DNA of 64,000 nucleotides, taken from NIOZ-UU13 sp035528395 (lineage in GTDB: Bacteria > Planctomycetota > Phycisphaerae > Sedimentisphaerales > Anaerobacaceae). The stretch covers positions 1 to 64,000 of the forward strand of contig DATKYR010000075.1 of NCBI GenBank assembly GCA_035528395.1, read 5' to 3'. Of the stretch, positions 43,827 through 51,295 are shown piece after piece. The notes beneath the pieces were generated by a model that did no database searches, was not told where the DNA came from, and saw nothing but the letters and a program-made list of their open reading frames with translations. Position numbers and translations under genes: made by a program. Positions within the stretch are counted from its first letter, which is position 1; each line of letters opens with the position of its first letter.

Positions 43827-46046
43827 ATGGGTAAGCCCGTTTTAATCTGTCTGCTTGTATTGTTAATATCCGCGAGCACTCAAGCCGACATCGTAAGATT
43901 AGAAAGTCACTCGCTAAGGGTTGAAGTGGATGATTCGACAGGCCGATGGACCCTGCTGGATAAACGTTCGGGAGCTAAGTGGCCCTCCGAAGGGATGGCC
44001 AATCCGGGCACCGCAGCGTGGCTTGAGGGTAACTTCCGGAAAATCCAGACTATGGACAAGAATTCTGTGAGGCTACATCAGAAAAACGGCCCAACGATGG
44101 TTTTCGCCCTGCTCGAAGAAGGAAACGCACTGGAACTTCGTTATGAAGGCAAGACCGATGACAGTGTCCGTGTGCTGGGTGACGTGTTGGCTATCACCGA
44201 CATCGAGGGTGGTTATGCCATCGTCCCTTCTCGCGAGGGGCTGCTGATTCCGGCCAATAGCGGTAAGGAGTTTAAGCGGACATTCGGCACATCTGACTAT
44301 GAAGGCTGCCACATGAATATGCTCGGCTTTGTCAAGGGCGGCTCGGCACTAATCGTAACCTGGGACAATGCTTATGTGTTCCCGGAACTTCAAAGCACCA
44401 AGCCCAGCGGCAAAGGATATAGCCAAAGACTTACGGCAACGCTCGAACTTCGTCGCAGCGCTAACTCATTGCGTCTGATGCCGTTAGGCAAAGGGGACTT
44501 CAATTCCGTAGCCGCAGGCTATAGACACTATGCCGAAAAGCAAGGCCTGGTGGTAACATTGCGAGAGAAGATTAGTCGTGACCCGCATGTCGAACTGATG
44601 ATTGGTGCCTCGAATGCCAAGCTCTGGACCTGCCTTGCACGCCGAATGAACGAGGAAAGTACAAAGGAGGAGTCGGTTAGAGTTCGTTGGACGTTCAACG
44701 AGGCGGCCCAAATCGCTCAGCACCTGAAGAAAGACGTGGGAATCGAGCGTTGTCTATTTATGATTGGCGGTTGGACGGAAGGCGGGTATGACTGTCGCCA
44801 TCCCGACAATCTACCGGCTAATCCTGAGTGCGGCGGTAACAAGGGCCTGGCAGACGCCATCGAGCATATTCAAGCCCTGGACTACGTGGCATGCCTTCAT
44901 GACAACGTCCAGGACATGTATCGCGATGCGAAAAGCTGGGACCCGGCATTCATCGAAAAACGCCCGGATGGCTCGCTAATAACAGGAGGCCGGTGGCTCG
45001 GTGGACGAGCGTATATGGTCTGTGCACCCAGGCAATTAGATCTGGCCAAGCGTCCGCAGAACCTGCCGTCCATTGATAAACTGTTCTCGCCCTGGAGTTA
45101 TTTCATCGATACGACGTACGCAGTCGGGCCTCGTGAATGCCATGACCCAAACCATCCCATCGACCGAAACGATGACATCGCATGGAAGATTCGTCTCAGT
45201 GACTTTGCCCGGGAACAATTTGGAATATTCGGCAGTGAGTGCGGACGCGAGTGGGCACTTCCCCATAGCGATTTTTTTGAGGGCCTTGTGGCTGTCAGTG
45301 GCCGGTATTTTCATAACCTCAAACCGGAGGAGCTTGGAGCCACGGTCATCCCCTTTTTCGAGATGGTCTATCATGATTGTCAGATATGCTATGGCAAGTA
45401 CGGCTATGCGGCAGAAAAGGCAGCCGAATATGTCGCCCATCACGTTCTTTGTGCCCGTCCGCTGCACTATCACTCTTTTCCCGACCACCTTTACTGGCAA
45501 TCGCCGAGAGAAAAGGACGAAGGAAACAGCGACAGCCAGGTTCCTGACCGCTCGTGTTATGTCCGCAGCGATAACGGCTGGGCCGAAGGTATGCACCCGC
45601 TCGATGTATTCATCAAGAATACACACGAGGTATTAGGACCTCTCCACAGGATAACGGCCCACGACCGACTGACACGGCTGGAATACCTTACTGAAGACCG
45701 TAAGCTCAGAAAGGCCACCTATGGAAACGGTGAGCTTGCGACCAGGGTCATTGTGAATTTCGGGACGACAGAGACCCAGGTAACCTCAGAATTGGGAGGA
45801 GATGTCATTTTGCCACCATGGGGATTCGTAATCGAAGGGCCAGGTTTTGCGGCATTTCATGCCCGCCAATGGGCCGGACAAGACTATGGCAAAGGAGCTT
45901 TATTTACACTCCAGGCGATAGACAATAAAAACCTGAAGGACGCTCATCAAGTGCGCGTCTTTCATGCCTTTGGCCCCGCAAGCCTTCAATGGAAAGGGGA
46001 CCTCTACAACGTACAGCGCGAGCAGGTAATCCGGCCCAACGAGTAA
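43827..46046 (+). CDS. Secreted glycoside-hydrolase-like protein (DUF5696-like)
   Basis: The 739-residue product has a signal peptide (residues 1-20, ending STQAD). Residues 25-240 form a beta-rich domain with VEVDDSTGRWTLLDKRSGA, like the N-terminal part of large retaining glycosidases. Residues 260-560 look like a TIM barrel with acidic residues at strand ends (LHDNVQDMYRD, GIFGSECGREWA, FFEMVYHDCQICYGKYG). These features recall GH101/GH129-related and DUF5696 proteins, but I cannot name the sugar or the exact family. A C-terminal beta domain follows. It is single, with AAGGAG before the ATG. Confidence 0.72.
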   Translation: MGKPVLICLLVLLISASTQADIVRLESHSLRVEVDDSTGRWTLLDKRSGAKWPSEGMANPGTAAWLEGNFRKIQTMDKNSVRLHQKNGPTMVFALLEEGNALELRYEGKTDDSVRVLGDVLAITDIEGGYAIVPSREGLLIPANSGKEFKRTFGTSDYEGCHMNMLGFVKGGSALIVTWDNAYVFPELQSTKPSGKGYSQRLTATLELRRSANSLRLMPLGKGDFNSVAAGYRHYAEKQGLVVTLREKISRDPHVELMIGASNAKLWTCLARRMNEESTKEESVRVRWTFNEAAQIAQHLKKDVGIERCLFMIGGWTEGGYDCRHPDNLPANPECGGNKGLADAIEHIQALDYVACLHDNVQDMYRDAKSWDPAFIEKRPDGSLITGGRWLGGRAYMVCAPRQLDLAKRPQNLPSIDKLFSPWSYFIDTTYAVGPRECHDPNHPIDRNDDIAWKIRLSDFAREQFGIFGSECGREWALPHSDFFEGLVAVSGRYFHNLKPEELGATVIPFFEMVYHDCQICYGKYGYAAEKAAEYVAHHVLCARPLHYHSFPDHLYWQSPREKDEGNSDSQVPDRSCYVRSDNGWAEGMHPLDVFIKNTHEVLGPLHRITAHDRLTRLEYLTEDRKLRKATYGNGELATRVIVNFGTTETQVTSELGGDVILPPWGFVIEGPGFAAFHARQWAGQDYGKGALFTLQAIDNKNLKDAHQVRVFHAFGPASLQWKGDLYNVQREQVIRPNE

Positions 46047-46063
46047 GTGGTAAGCTCGGCGGT

Positions 46064-46282
46064 CTATGGTGTCGGACGGAAAGTTTCTGTTTGTGAGGTC
46101 GGTGGAAAGGCAGAGTAACGCCACCGAAGCTGCTGCTCGGCTATGTTCGTCAGTTGACGGTGCTTTGCTGCAATGCTAACCTCATTTGTATTTTGACATC
46201 CCAGAACAGTTATAGCTAAGAAAATCGCTATTAGGAACGTCAAAAACCTTCTTATTATCGAACTATAATGTCTTTCCATCAT
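46064..46282 (-). CDS. Short putative lipoprotein behind a structured leader
   Basis: The 72-residue product has a basic start, a hydrophobic helix and the lipobox VLGC (cysteine 29), so it would be a small membrane-anchored lipoprotein. The C-terminal 25 residues (RYSAFPPTSQTETFRPTP) look like noncoding sequence read through, so the gene may be truncated. It has an excellent GGGAGGG binding site and a clear promoter. It converges on the glycosidase-like gene with a 17-base gap. Confidence 0.45.
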   Translation of the reverse strand: MMERHYSSIIRRFLTFLIAIFLAITVLGCQNTNEVSIAAKHRQLTNIAEQQLRWRYSAFPPTSQTETFRPTP

Positions 46283-46320
46283 TTTCCCTCCCCCTTTGGG
46301 GTCAAATACACATCAGGAGC

Positions 46321-46430
46321 CAGCCTTGGGCAACGAGCCTAAGTAGCAGCCTCTACAGTATAGCCTGGATACTCCTTTACTATACAATTGCCCTATCCTC
46401 TTGGGCAGAAAAGCGTTACATACAAGGCTG
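46321..46430 (-). ncRNA. Multi-stem structured leader RNA, riboswitch-like, class unknown
   Basis: Between promoter and ORF the minus-strand transcript can fold into a closed multi-branch structure. A long-range stem pairs CAGCCTTG (46321-46328) with CAAGGCTG (46423-46430). Inside it are three hairpins: TGCCC/GGGCA (46389-46393 with 46403-46407), GTATAG/CTATAC (46358-46363 with 46380-46385) and GTAG/CTAC (46343-46346 with 46353-46356). I do not recognise a known riboswitch consensus. It could also be an independent small RNA. Confidence 0.4.
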
Positions 46431-46463
46431 AGCTGACCGCCCCAATTAAATCATTTATATATA

Positions 46464-46491
46464 ATTATACCCATTTGACCGGAAAAGTCAA
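46464..46491 (-). promoter_or_regulatory. Promoter of the structured leader
   Basis: TTGACT (46491-46486) and a perfect TATAAT (46469-46464) are 16 bases apart on the minus strand. Transcription would start near 46457. Confidence 0.65.
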
Positions 46492-46499
46492 GAAAAAAG

Positions 46500-47228
46500 T
46501 ACCTTTTGCCCTGGAGTTGTTTCGAGATTGGGTTTGTTTGGGTTTGTTTTGACCAAGTGTCCAATTGTATTTATTTTCATAAGCCATTTGTGAAAATATA
46601 CTTACGTTCATTTGGACATCCTGGAAATTGGGTTTGTTTTGCATAATTGATAGTGAAACACACTCTCTATTTCTCCGCTATTTCGGCCTGATGTGACAAA
46701 AAAGCCGGGTTTTCCGGCGTTTTGTAAAACGATGGTAATTTGGGTAACCTCCTGATGTCTGTTATCTGAAGTCTGATGTCTACGAACAATGAACGATGAA
46801 CTATCTACTACTAATCTGTATTATACCATAAAACAGATTAAATTTCGAGTAAATTCTTAATAAATGTCCAAGACACGGCACTTGTTGCTTCCGCCTTCGC
46901 TGAAGCTACGGCGGACAAAACGACGGAGGACAGAGGACGGAGGACGGAAGACGGAAGACCCCCGGCAGGATACCAAGTGAGTGCTTCCGGGGGTAAACTC
47001 CAGAAGGCCCCCGGCAGAGAAACAGAGAAGCCTGCACCGGGGGTAAACTCCAGTGTTGATTTTTGGGGGTTTTTGGGGGAAATTTGGTTGATTTTATTTA
47101 GCCGGGGAGGTAATTTTGAGTTTTTGAGAGGTTTGCATCGCATAGAGGTATTTTAGGGAATCGCGGTTTTGGGTAGGTCATGGCGTAACGTTTAATTTAA
47201 TATAGCGGGAATTAGGGAAAAGCAAAGT
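46500..47228. other. Noncoding region with simple repeats and two matching hairpins
   Basis: GGGTTTGTTT units recur near 46530-46640. At 46959-47053 two hairpins (CCCCCGG/CCGGGGG) follow each other, each ending with the same ten-base tail TAAACTCCAG. A frame on the minus strand (46838-47143) reads through these repeats and is not accepted as a gene. Confidence 0.5.
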
Positions 47229-47846
47229 ATGAAGTGTGGCCGTAGAAAAAAAGCAGAGGAAATTAACGCCAATGGCATTAGAGCGAAGATGTGTGATGTG
47301 ATCTCTGAAGAATTTAAGCGATTGATAAAAAAACAGATTGATCCCTGGAGCTTTTTTAACAGTAAAGGTATTCGTGCAAAAACATTTGACGGGAAAGACA
47401 TTTCGATTTCTGGTGTTACGTTTGGAAGTTCATCAAGAGTTTTTTGGCAAGGTTATATTGAGCCATTTATTGAGGATGTCATAAAAAGGATGATAGAGGA
47501 AACTATTCGCCTTGCCAAAGATAAGAATGTGAAGCTTTCCTTTGTTCTTAGCTCTACAAAAGCAAATCTTTCAAGTGGAATAGATACTGTCTATAGCAAA
47601 ATGCAGGATGTTGACAGGAGATTGCGAGGCAAAGGCTACCCTGAAAGTGTTCCAAAAAGGGATATTAATTCTGAGATCAAAAAGATGAACGACTTCCTGG
47701 ATAGACAGACAAAAACCTATGAAGATTTAGCTTTTCAAGTGCCAGAATGCGGACTAAAAAGATGGTATCAAGAAAATCCTCATTGGGTGTGGATAATAGC
47801 AATAATAATAGCAATAATTACTATTATTATTTCTGTCGTATTTTGA
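47229..47846 (+). CDS. Tail-anchored membrane protein of unknown function
   Basis: I do not recognise a family. The 205-residue product is mainly helical and charged, with a region rich in Lys and Glu (residues 75-165) and one membrane helix at the very end (HWVWIIAIIIAIITIIISVVF, written as two overlapping parts: WIIAIIIAI and ITIIISVVF). No signal peptide is present, so it would be anchored by its tail and face the cytoplasm. The DNA is AT-rich, with runs such as AATAATAGCAATAATTAC near the end, unlike the housekeeping genes of this window. It is the first gene of the array whose gaps carry the 29-bp repeat. Confidence 0.6.
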   Translation: MKCGRRKKAEEINANGIRAKMCDVISEEFKRLIKKQIDPWSFFNSKGIRAKTFDGKDISISGVTFGSSSRVFWQGYIEPFIEDVIKRMIEETIRLAKDKNVKLSFVLSSTKANLSSGIDTVYSKMQDVDRRLRGKGYPESVPKRDINSEIKKMNDFLDRQTKTYEDLAFQVPECGLKRWYQENPHWVWIIAIIIAIITIIISVVF

Positions 47847-47926
47847 AGAGATAAGAAAACTTTTTCGGTCATTCGCAGGCAAATATGGGAAGAGTAAATT
47901 TATAGTAATATAGCATAATGAAAAAA

Positions 47927-47955
47927 ATCGACACCCACGGCGGCTGGCCAATAAA
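47927..47955 (+). repeat. 29-bp array repeat, copy A
   Basis: Begins ATCGACACCCACGG and ends GGCCAATAAA; contains a small hairpin (CACC-CAC-GGCG, one mismatch). It lies 20 bases before the start of the next gene. Confidence 0.7.
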
Positions 47956-47975
47956 ATAGAAGGAGAGTAAACTTT

Positions 47976-48935
47976 ATGGGCAAGCAAATATCGCCCCGAG
48001 AAATGGCCAAAAGTTGGCCATTTGGGAGGCATCTGGATTTCGAGAAAAGAATGAGAAATGCTGCCAGCCAGTGGTTCAAGCGTAAAGGATACGAAACTCA
48101 GAAGCGTAGTTATATCCTCGCAAAGTATGATGATTGGCATAAAAACATCATTTCTGAAGATGTTGCAGAATATATTGAATTAGAGCGTAAGAATCGAGAC
48201 AATAATCGAAAAGGTTTCCCTCTTCATAAGTATATACATCACGGCTTAAGTAGTCAGGCAATGCTTTTTAATCTCGTTGGCCCACTTATTAGGACCAAAA
48301 AACAGAATCTGTCTCCGCTTAAGACAGCTTTTGAAAAAAAAGGAATATGCTGGCCATCCGGGGAACTTACAGCGAAATTAGAAGACGAAGACCGCAACAT
48401 TTTTATGGAGAAAACTCAACAACCTACTTCAATTGACCTTGTGATAGAAAATGAGGAAAAGAAAGGAGGACTGTATATCGAGTTCAAGTTTGTGGAGCAT
48501 GAATTTGGTGGTTGTTCTGTGTTCAAAAATGGGGACTGTGATGGTAGGAATCCAGCCAAAGACCACTCAATCTGTTATCTTAACCACATAGGACGAAAGT
48601 ACTGGATTCTTCTTGATACGTATGAATTCCTCGAAGGTCCAATGGCAGAAAATGCCACGTGTTTTCTGGTAACGTATTATCAGTTCTTCCGTGAAGTCCT
48701 TTACGCATTGGAGAGAAGTGGTGTGTTTGTTCTTCTGGTTGACAAGCGTAACCCTACTTTTTATTGTGGAAAGAACGGCGAGCGAGGACTCTTTCATTTT
48801 CTTAAAGATTTTATCCCAGCCCAATACAGAAACAACGTGCGTATGGTTACTGTGCAGGAAGTTGTAAAGGCAATTAAAGATTCTGGCGAACACAGTTGGG
48901 TAACTGACTTTCAGCAAAAATATGGAATTAAGTAA
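47976..48935 (+). CDS. PD-(D/E)XK nuclease-like protein (PGN_0703-type)
   Basis: The 319-residue product has an early block SSQAMLFNLVGPL and, at about residues 150-175, TSIDLVIENEEKKGG followed by LYIEFKFVEHEFGG. The Asp, then Glu-x-Lys spaced by about a dozen residues, fits the PD-(D/E)XK nuclease core, and both blocks resemble the PGN_0703 family of putative restriction-like endonucleases. No methyltransferase or specificity gene is adjacent. The gene is AT-rich and flanked by repeat copies A and B. AAGGAGAG precedes the ATG. Confidence 0.6.
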   Translation: MGKQISPREMAKSWPFGRHLDFEKRMRNAASQWFKRKGYETQKRSYILAKYDDWHKNIISEDVAEYIELERKNRDNNRKGFPLHKYIHHGLSSQAMLFNLVGPLIRTKKQNLSPLKTAFEKKGICWPSGELTAKLEDEDRNIFMEKTQQPTSIDLVIENEEKKGGLYIEFKFVEHEFGGCSVFKNGDCDGRNPAKDHSICYLNHIGRKYWILLDTYEFLEGPMAENATCFLVTYYQFFREVLYALERSGVFVLLVDKRNPTFYCGKNGERGLFHFLKDFIPAQYRNNVRMVTVQEVVKAIKDSGEHSWVTDFQQKYGIK

Positions 48936-48966
48936 TTACAGATGAATAAGATAAATAGGCGAGACA

Positions 48967-48995
48967 ATCGACACCCACGGTGGCTGGACAATAAA
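48967..48995 (+). repeat. 29-bp array repeat, copy B
   Basis: Begins ATCGACACCCACGG and ends GGACAATAAA, with a complete CACC-CAC-GGTG hairpin. It differs from copy A at two positions. Confidence 0.7.
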
Positions 48996-49018
48996 CTAAA
49001 ATTCTTAGGGTAACCAAA

Positions 49019-49255
49019 ATGGCAAAACGTGAGGATAAGGGAACAACCAGAGCAGGTTTTATAAATCCCAACCAACAACAAAATCTTGGGCCTACGCAGC
49101 CGCCGATTGAAGGAACAGACTATGGCCAGTACGTATATATAATCCAATGTACCCGCTGCGGACTTATCTACGGTGTAAACGGCTCCGACATATGGGAGAG
49201 AAAGTGCCCGAAGTGCCAGGGAGGAAAGCCTGGAATCCCGCTCCCTGTTAACTGA
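49019..49255 (+). CDS. Small zinc-ribbon protein
   Basis: The 78-residue product has a basic, Gln/Asn-rich start (MAKREDKGTTRAGFINPNQQ) and a zinc ribbon made of CTRCG and CPKCQGG, separated by 23 residues including NGSDIWERKCP. I believe this is a widespread small family that often travels with mobile or defence genes, but I cannot name its function. AGGGT stands before the ATG. Copies B and C of the 29-bp repeat flank it. Confidence 0.65.
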   Translation: MAKREDKGTTRAGFINPNQQQNLGPTQPPIEGTDYGQYVYIIQCTRCGLIYGVNGSDIWERKCPKCQGGKPGIPLPVN

Positions 49256-49310
49256 ATAGTATCTTTGTAAAGGTTCGAGGTTACCGAAAAATCAACGAGC
49301 TAAGAAACAA

Positions 49311-49339
49311 ATCGCCGCCTACGTCGGCTGGGCAATAAA
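49311..49339 (+). repeat. 29-bp array repeat, copy C
   Basis: Begins ATCGCCGCCTACGT and ends GGGCAATAAA. It differs from copy A at several sites, two of which pair with each other in the hairpin (A-T replaced by G-C relative to copy B), so the structure is conserved. Confidence 0.65.
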
Positions 49340-49357
49340 AAAGGAAAGGAGAAAAAA

Positions 49358-49612
49358 ATGTCTGAGGAGATTATTGGAGAAGTATCGGATTTCTTCGCCC
49401 ACCCCGTAGTAGCCGGTATCGAGTTGACGGCAGTTTTAAGAGTTGGAGATAAAATCCACATTAAGGGTCATACTACCAACCTTGAAATGATTGTTGATTC
49501 GATACAGATCAAAAATGAACATGTTACTGAAGCTAAACCAGGCGACTCTATCGGCGTGAAGGTTAGTGAGCGGGTAAGAAGCGGGGATTTGGTCTATAAG
49601 ATTACTGACTGA
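49358..49612 (+). CDS. Elongation-factor-like single-domain protein
   Basis: The 84-residue product resembles the second (beta-barrel) domain of EF-Tu and related GTPases: IGEVSDFFAHPVVAGIELTA, then LRVGDKIHIKGHT, and KPGDSIGVKVSERVRSGD. It has no GTPase domain. Stand-alone proteins of this type are found in archaea and some bacteria, where they are annotated as elongation-factor-like, with role unknown. AAGGAG precedes the ATG. Repeat copies C and D flank it. Confidence 0.75.
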   Translation: MSEEIIGEVSDFFAHPVVAGIELTAVLRVGDKIHIKGHTTNLEMIVDSIQIKNEHVTEAKPGDSIGVKVSERVRSGDLVYKITD

Positions 49613-49615
49613 ATA

Positions 49616-49644
49616 ATCCACGCCCACGGTGGCTGGCCAATAAC
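49616..49644 (+). repeat. 29-bp array repeat, copy D
   Basis: Begins ATCCACGCCCACGG and ends GGCCAATAAC. It starts just three bases after the stop of the elongation-factor-like gene and is the last copy of the array. Confidence 0.65.
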
Positions 49645-50268
49645 CCCGGTTGGGTCACGGAAGACTACAGACTCAGGACACAAGATGGTGTTAGTTAATT
49701 GGTTAATTTGTGATTAATTTGCACACCCGCCCAGAGGACGGGGCTAAATACTACCACTGTCGGGGCCAGTGGTCGAGGGGGAAGAAGAAAGCAAGCCTGG
49801 AATTCGCACACCACGGCACGGGTCCGTGGGCTAAACAGAAAAAGAAATCCTTTCCTCGTTGGTAGATTTAATTGGTGGGGCAAGCCCCACCCTACAAAGC
49901 TAAAAAATTTAAATTCAAAACGAGATTGCCACCCCTTCGACTTCGCTCAGGGCTAAAGGCTTTTTCAGCTTCGCCTCGCTCGCAATGACAGCGGGCAGAG
50001 GTCGCAAATTTCAAAAGACTTTAAAGATTAAAAAAAGGATGTAAAGTGAAAGAGCAAAAATGGTGCTGAGAGACTCCGTAAAAACCTTACATTGTTCTAC
50101 GTGTAATAAACAGCACATATGAAATCCCGGCAAAACAACATTTCTATTGACAAGGAAATCGGAAAGTGCTATGTAGTCAAAGCTTATGGCTTGTTGAAAA
50201 TGCTATCAGCGCAGTTGAGTTTTTAGAAGATTCGAGAATTAACACAAGATCTTGATAATAAATAACTT
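49645..50268. other. Noncoding region between the array and tRNA-Lys, with repeats
   Basis: It holds a perfect hairpin GGTGGGGC-AA-GCCCCACC at 49874-49891 and a degenerate dispersed repeat at 49921-49990 (GAGATTGCC to CGCAATGACA). No gene is supported. Its end carries the tRNA promoter at 50147. Confidence 0.5.
50147..50175 (+). promoter_or_regulatory. Probable promoter of tRNA-Lys
   Basis: TTGACA (50147-50152) and TATGTA (50170-50175) are 17 bases apart, about 94 bases upstream of the tRNA. Confidence 0.5.
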
Positions 50269-50341
50269 GGGAGTGTAGCTCAGTTGGTAGAGCAACGGCC
50301 TTTTAAGCCGTAGGTCCTGGGTTCGAGTCCCAGCGCTCTCA
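50269..50341 (+). tRNA. tRNA-Lys (anticodon TTT)
   Basis: A full cloverleaf is visible: acceptor stem GGGAGTG paired with CGCTCTC, D-arm GCTCAGTTGGTAGAGC, anticodon stem ACGGC/GCCGT around the loop CTTTTAA (anticodon TTT), and T-arm with GGTTCGAGTCC. The discriminator base is A and the CCA end is not encoded. Confidence 0.97.
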
Positions 50342-50394
50342 TTTATCCTGAGTCTGAATCCGACCGGGGTGACCGATTAAGGAGACCTGACAAG

Positions 50395-51132
50395 GTGAGT
50401 GGTCTGTTTTACAATTTGGGCAAAAAGGTCGGGCCAAAGGTCCGCAAGGCCAAGTGGCTCTGGCAATCAATAGCCGGCAGTGAGGCTGACGCTATCAAAG
50501 TCGAGCATGAGGTTGGCCAGGACCTTGCACGCGAAATCAGGCGTCAATTGGAACTTGACCTGGAACCACAAGCCGAACAAATACTGAACGAAGTTGGCCG
50601 TCGTCTGGCTGCCTGCGTCGCTAATAAGTCTCGTAAATTCAGTTTTGAAGCCGTCAAGGGTGTCGAGCCGAATGCGTTCGCTCTACCGGGCGGATTCATC
50701 TTTGTCACCCGCTCGCTGATGGAACTATGCCAGTGGAATCAGAGCGAGGTTGCGTTCATCCTCGGACATGAGATGGGCCACGTCATTCGGGGCCATGCAA
50801 TGGCCCGTATCATCAGCAATTCAGCCATTGCTACTGCAACCAGGGCTGCACCAATTCGGGGCGTTCTTTCCGGCTGGCTGCGAAGGGTAGGTGTGCAGTT
50901 CCTTGAAAGCGCATATTCCCAGGACCTGGAGTCCGAAGCCGACAAGCTCGGGGTGCGTCTTGTTGGGGCCGCCGGTTATGACGCCGGCGCCTGTGTGCAG
51001 TTACTTTCGCGTTTAGCCACGCTGAGCCAGCCTGTGGGCCAGTTCGACCTCGGCAGTTATTTTTCTTCGCATCCCCCTTTTAAGGCCCGTATCCAAAATA
51101 TCAATCATTTGCTGCGCAAGCGGTCGAATTAA
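50395..51132 (+). CDS. M48 family metallopeptidase
   Basis: The 245-residue product has the zinc motif HEMGH (H125, E126, H129) and the third-ligand region ESEADKLGVRLVGAAGYD, with NAFALPGGFIFVT before the motif. M48 enzymes of this kind (HtpX or BepA/YfgC-like) degrade misfolded membrane or outer-membrane proteins. There is no signal peptide or clear membrane helix, which differs from many relatives. The start is GTG at 50395, with AAGGAG ten bases before. It begins 53 bases after the tRNA. Confidence 0.9.
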   Translation: MSGLFYNLGKKVGPKVRKAKWLWQSIAGSEADAIKVEHEVGQDLAREIRRQLELDLEPQAEQILNEVGRRLAACVANKSRKFSFEAVKGVEPNAFALPGGFIFVTRSLMELCQWNQSEVAFILGHEMGHVIRGHAMARIISNSAIATATRAAPIRGVLSGWLRRVGVQFLESAYSQDLESEADKLGVRLVGAAGYDAGACVQLLSRLATLSQPVGQFDLGSYFSSHPPFKARIQNINHLLRKRSN

Positions 51133-51295
51133 GCGGAATTTATAATTCACAAATTTAGAGAAATATGCTTGAGTACGTGACTGTATCTGATAAAATTCTG
51201 AACCAGTGAAATATACGGGCGAGCTGCTGTTATTGCAAAGCGAATAAAGGATTGGTTAGTCCGCCATCGGCGGAAACAATTGGAGGATTACGAGT

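Noticed and set aside
46838..47143. 101-codon minus-strand frame
   Set aside because: It reads through the two repeated hairpins and simple repeats; composition is not protein-like.
47229..49644. Integron cassette array with attC sites
   Set aside because: The 29-bp repeat lacks the GTTRRRY and RYYYAAC cores of attC, is too short, and no integrase gene is seen. The term cassette-like is used only as an analogy.
47927..49644. CRISPR array
   Set aside because: Repeats are hundreds of bases apart with genes between them; no spacers of even length and no cas genes.
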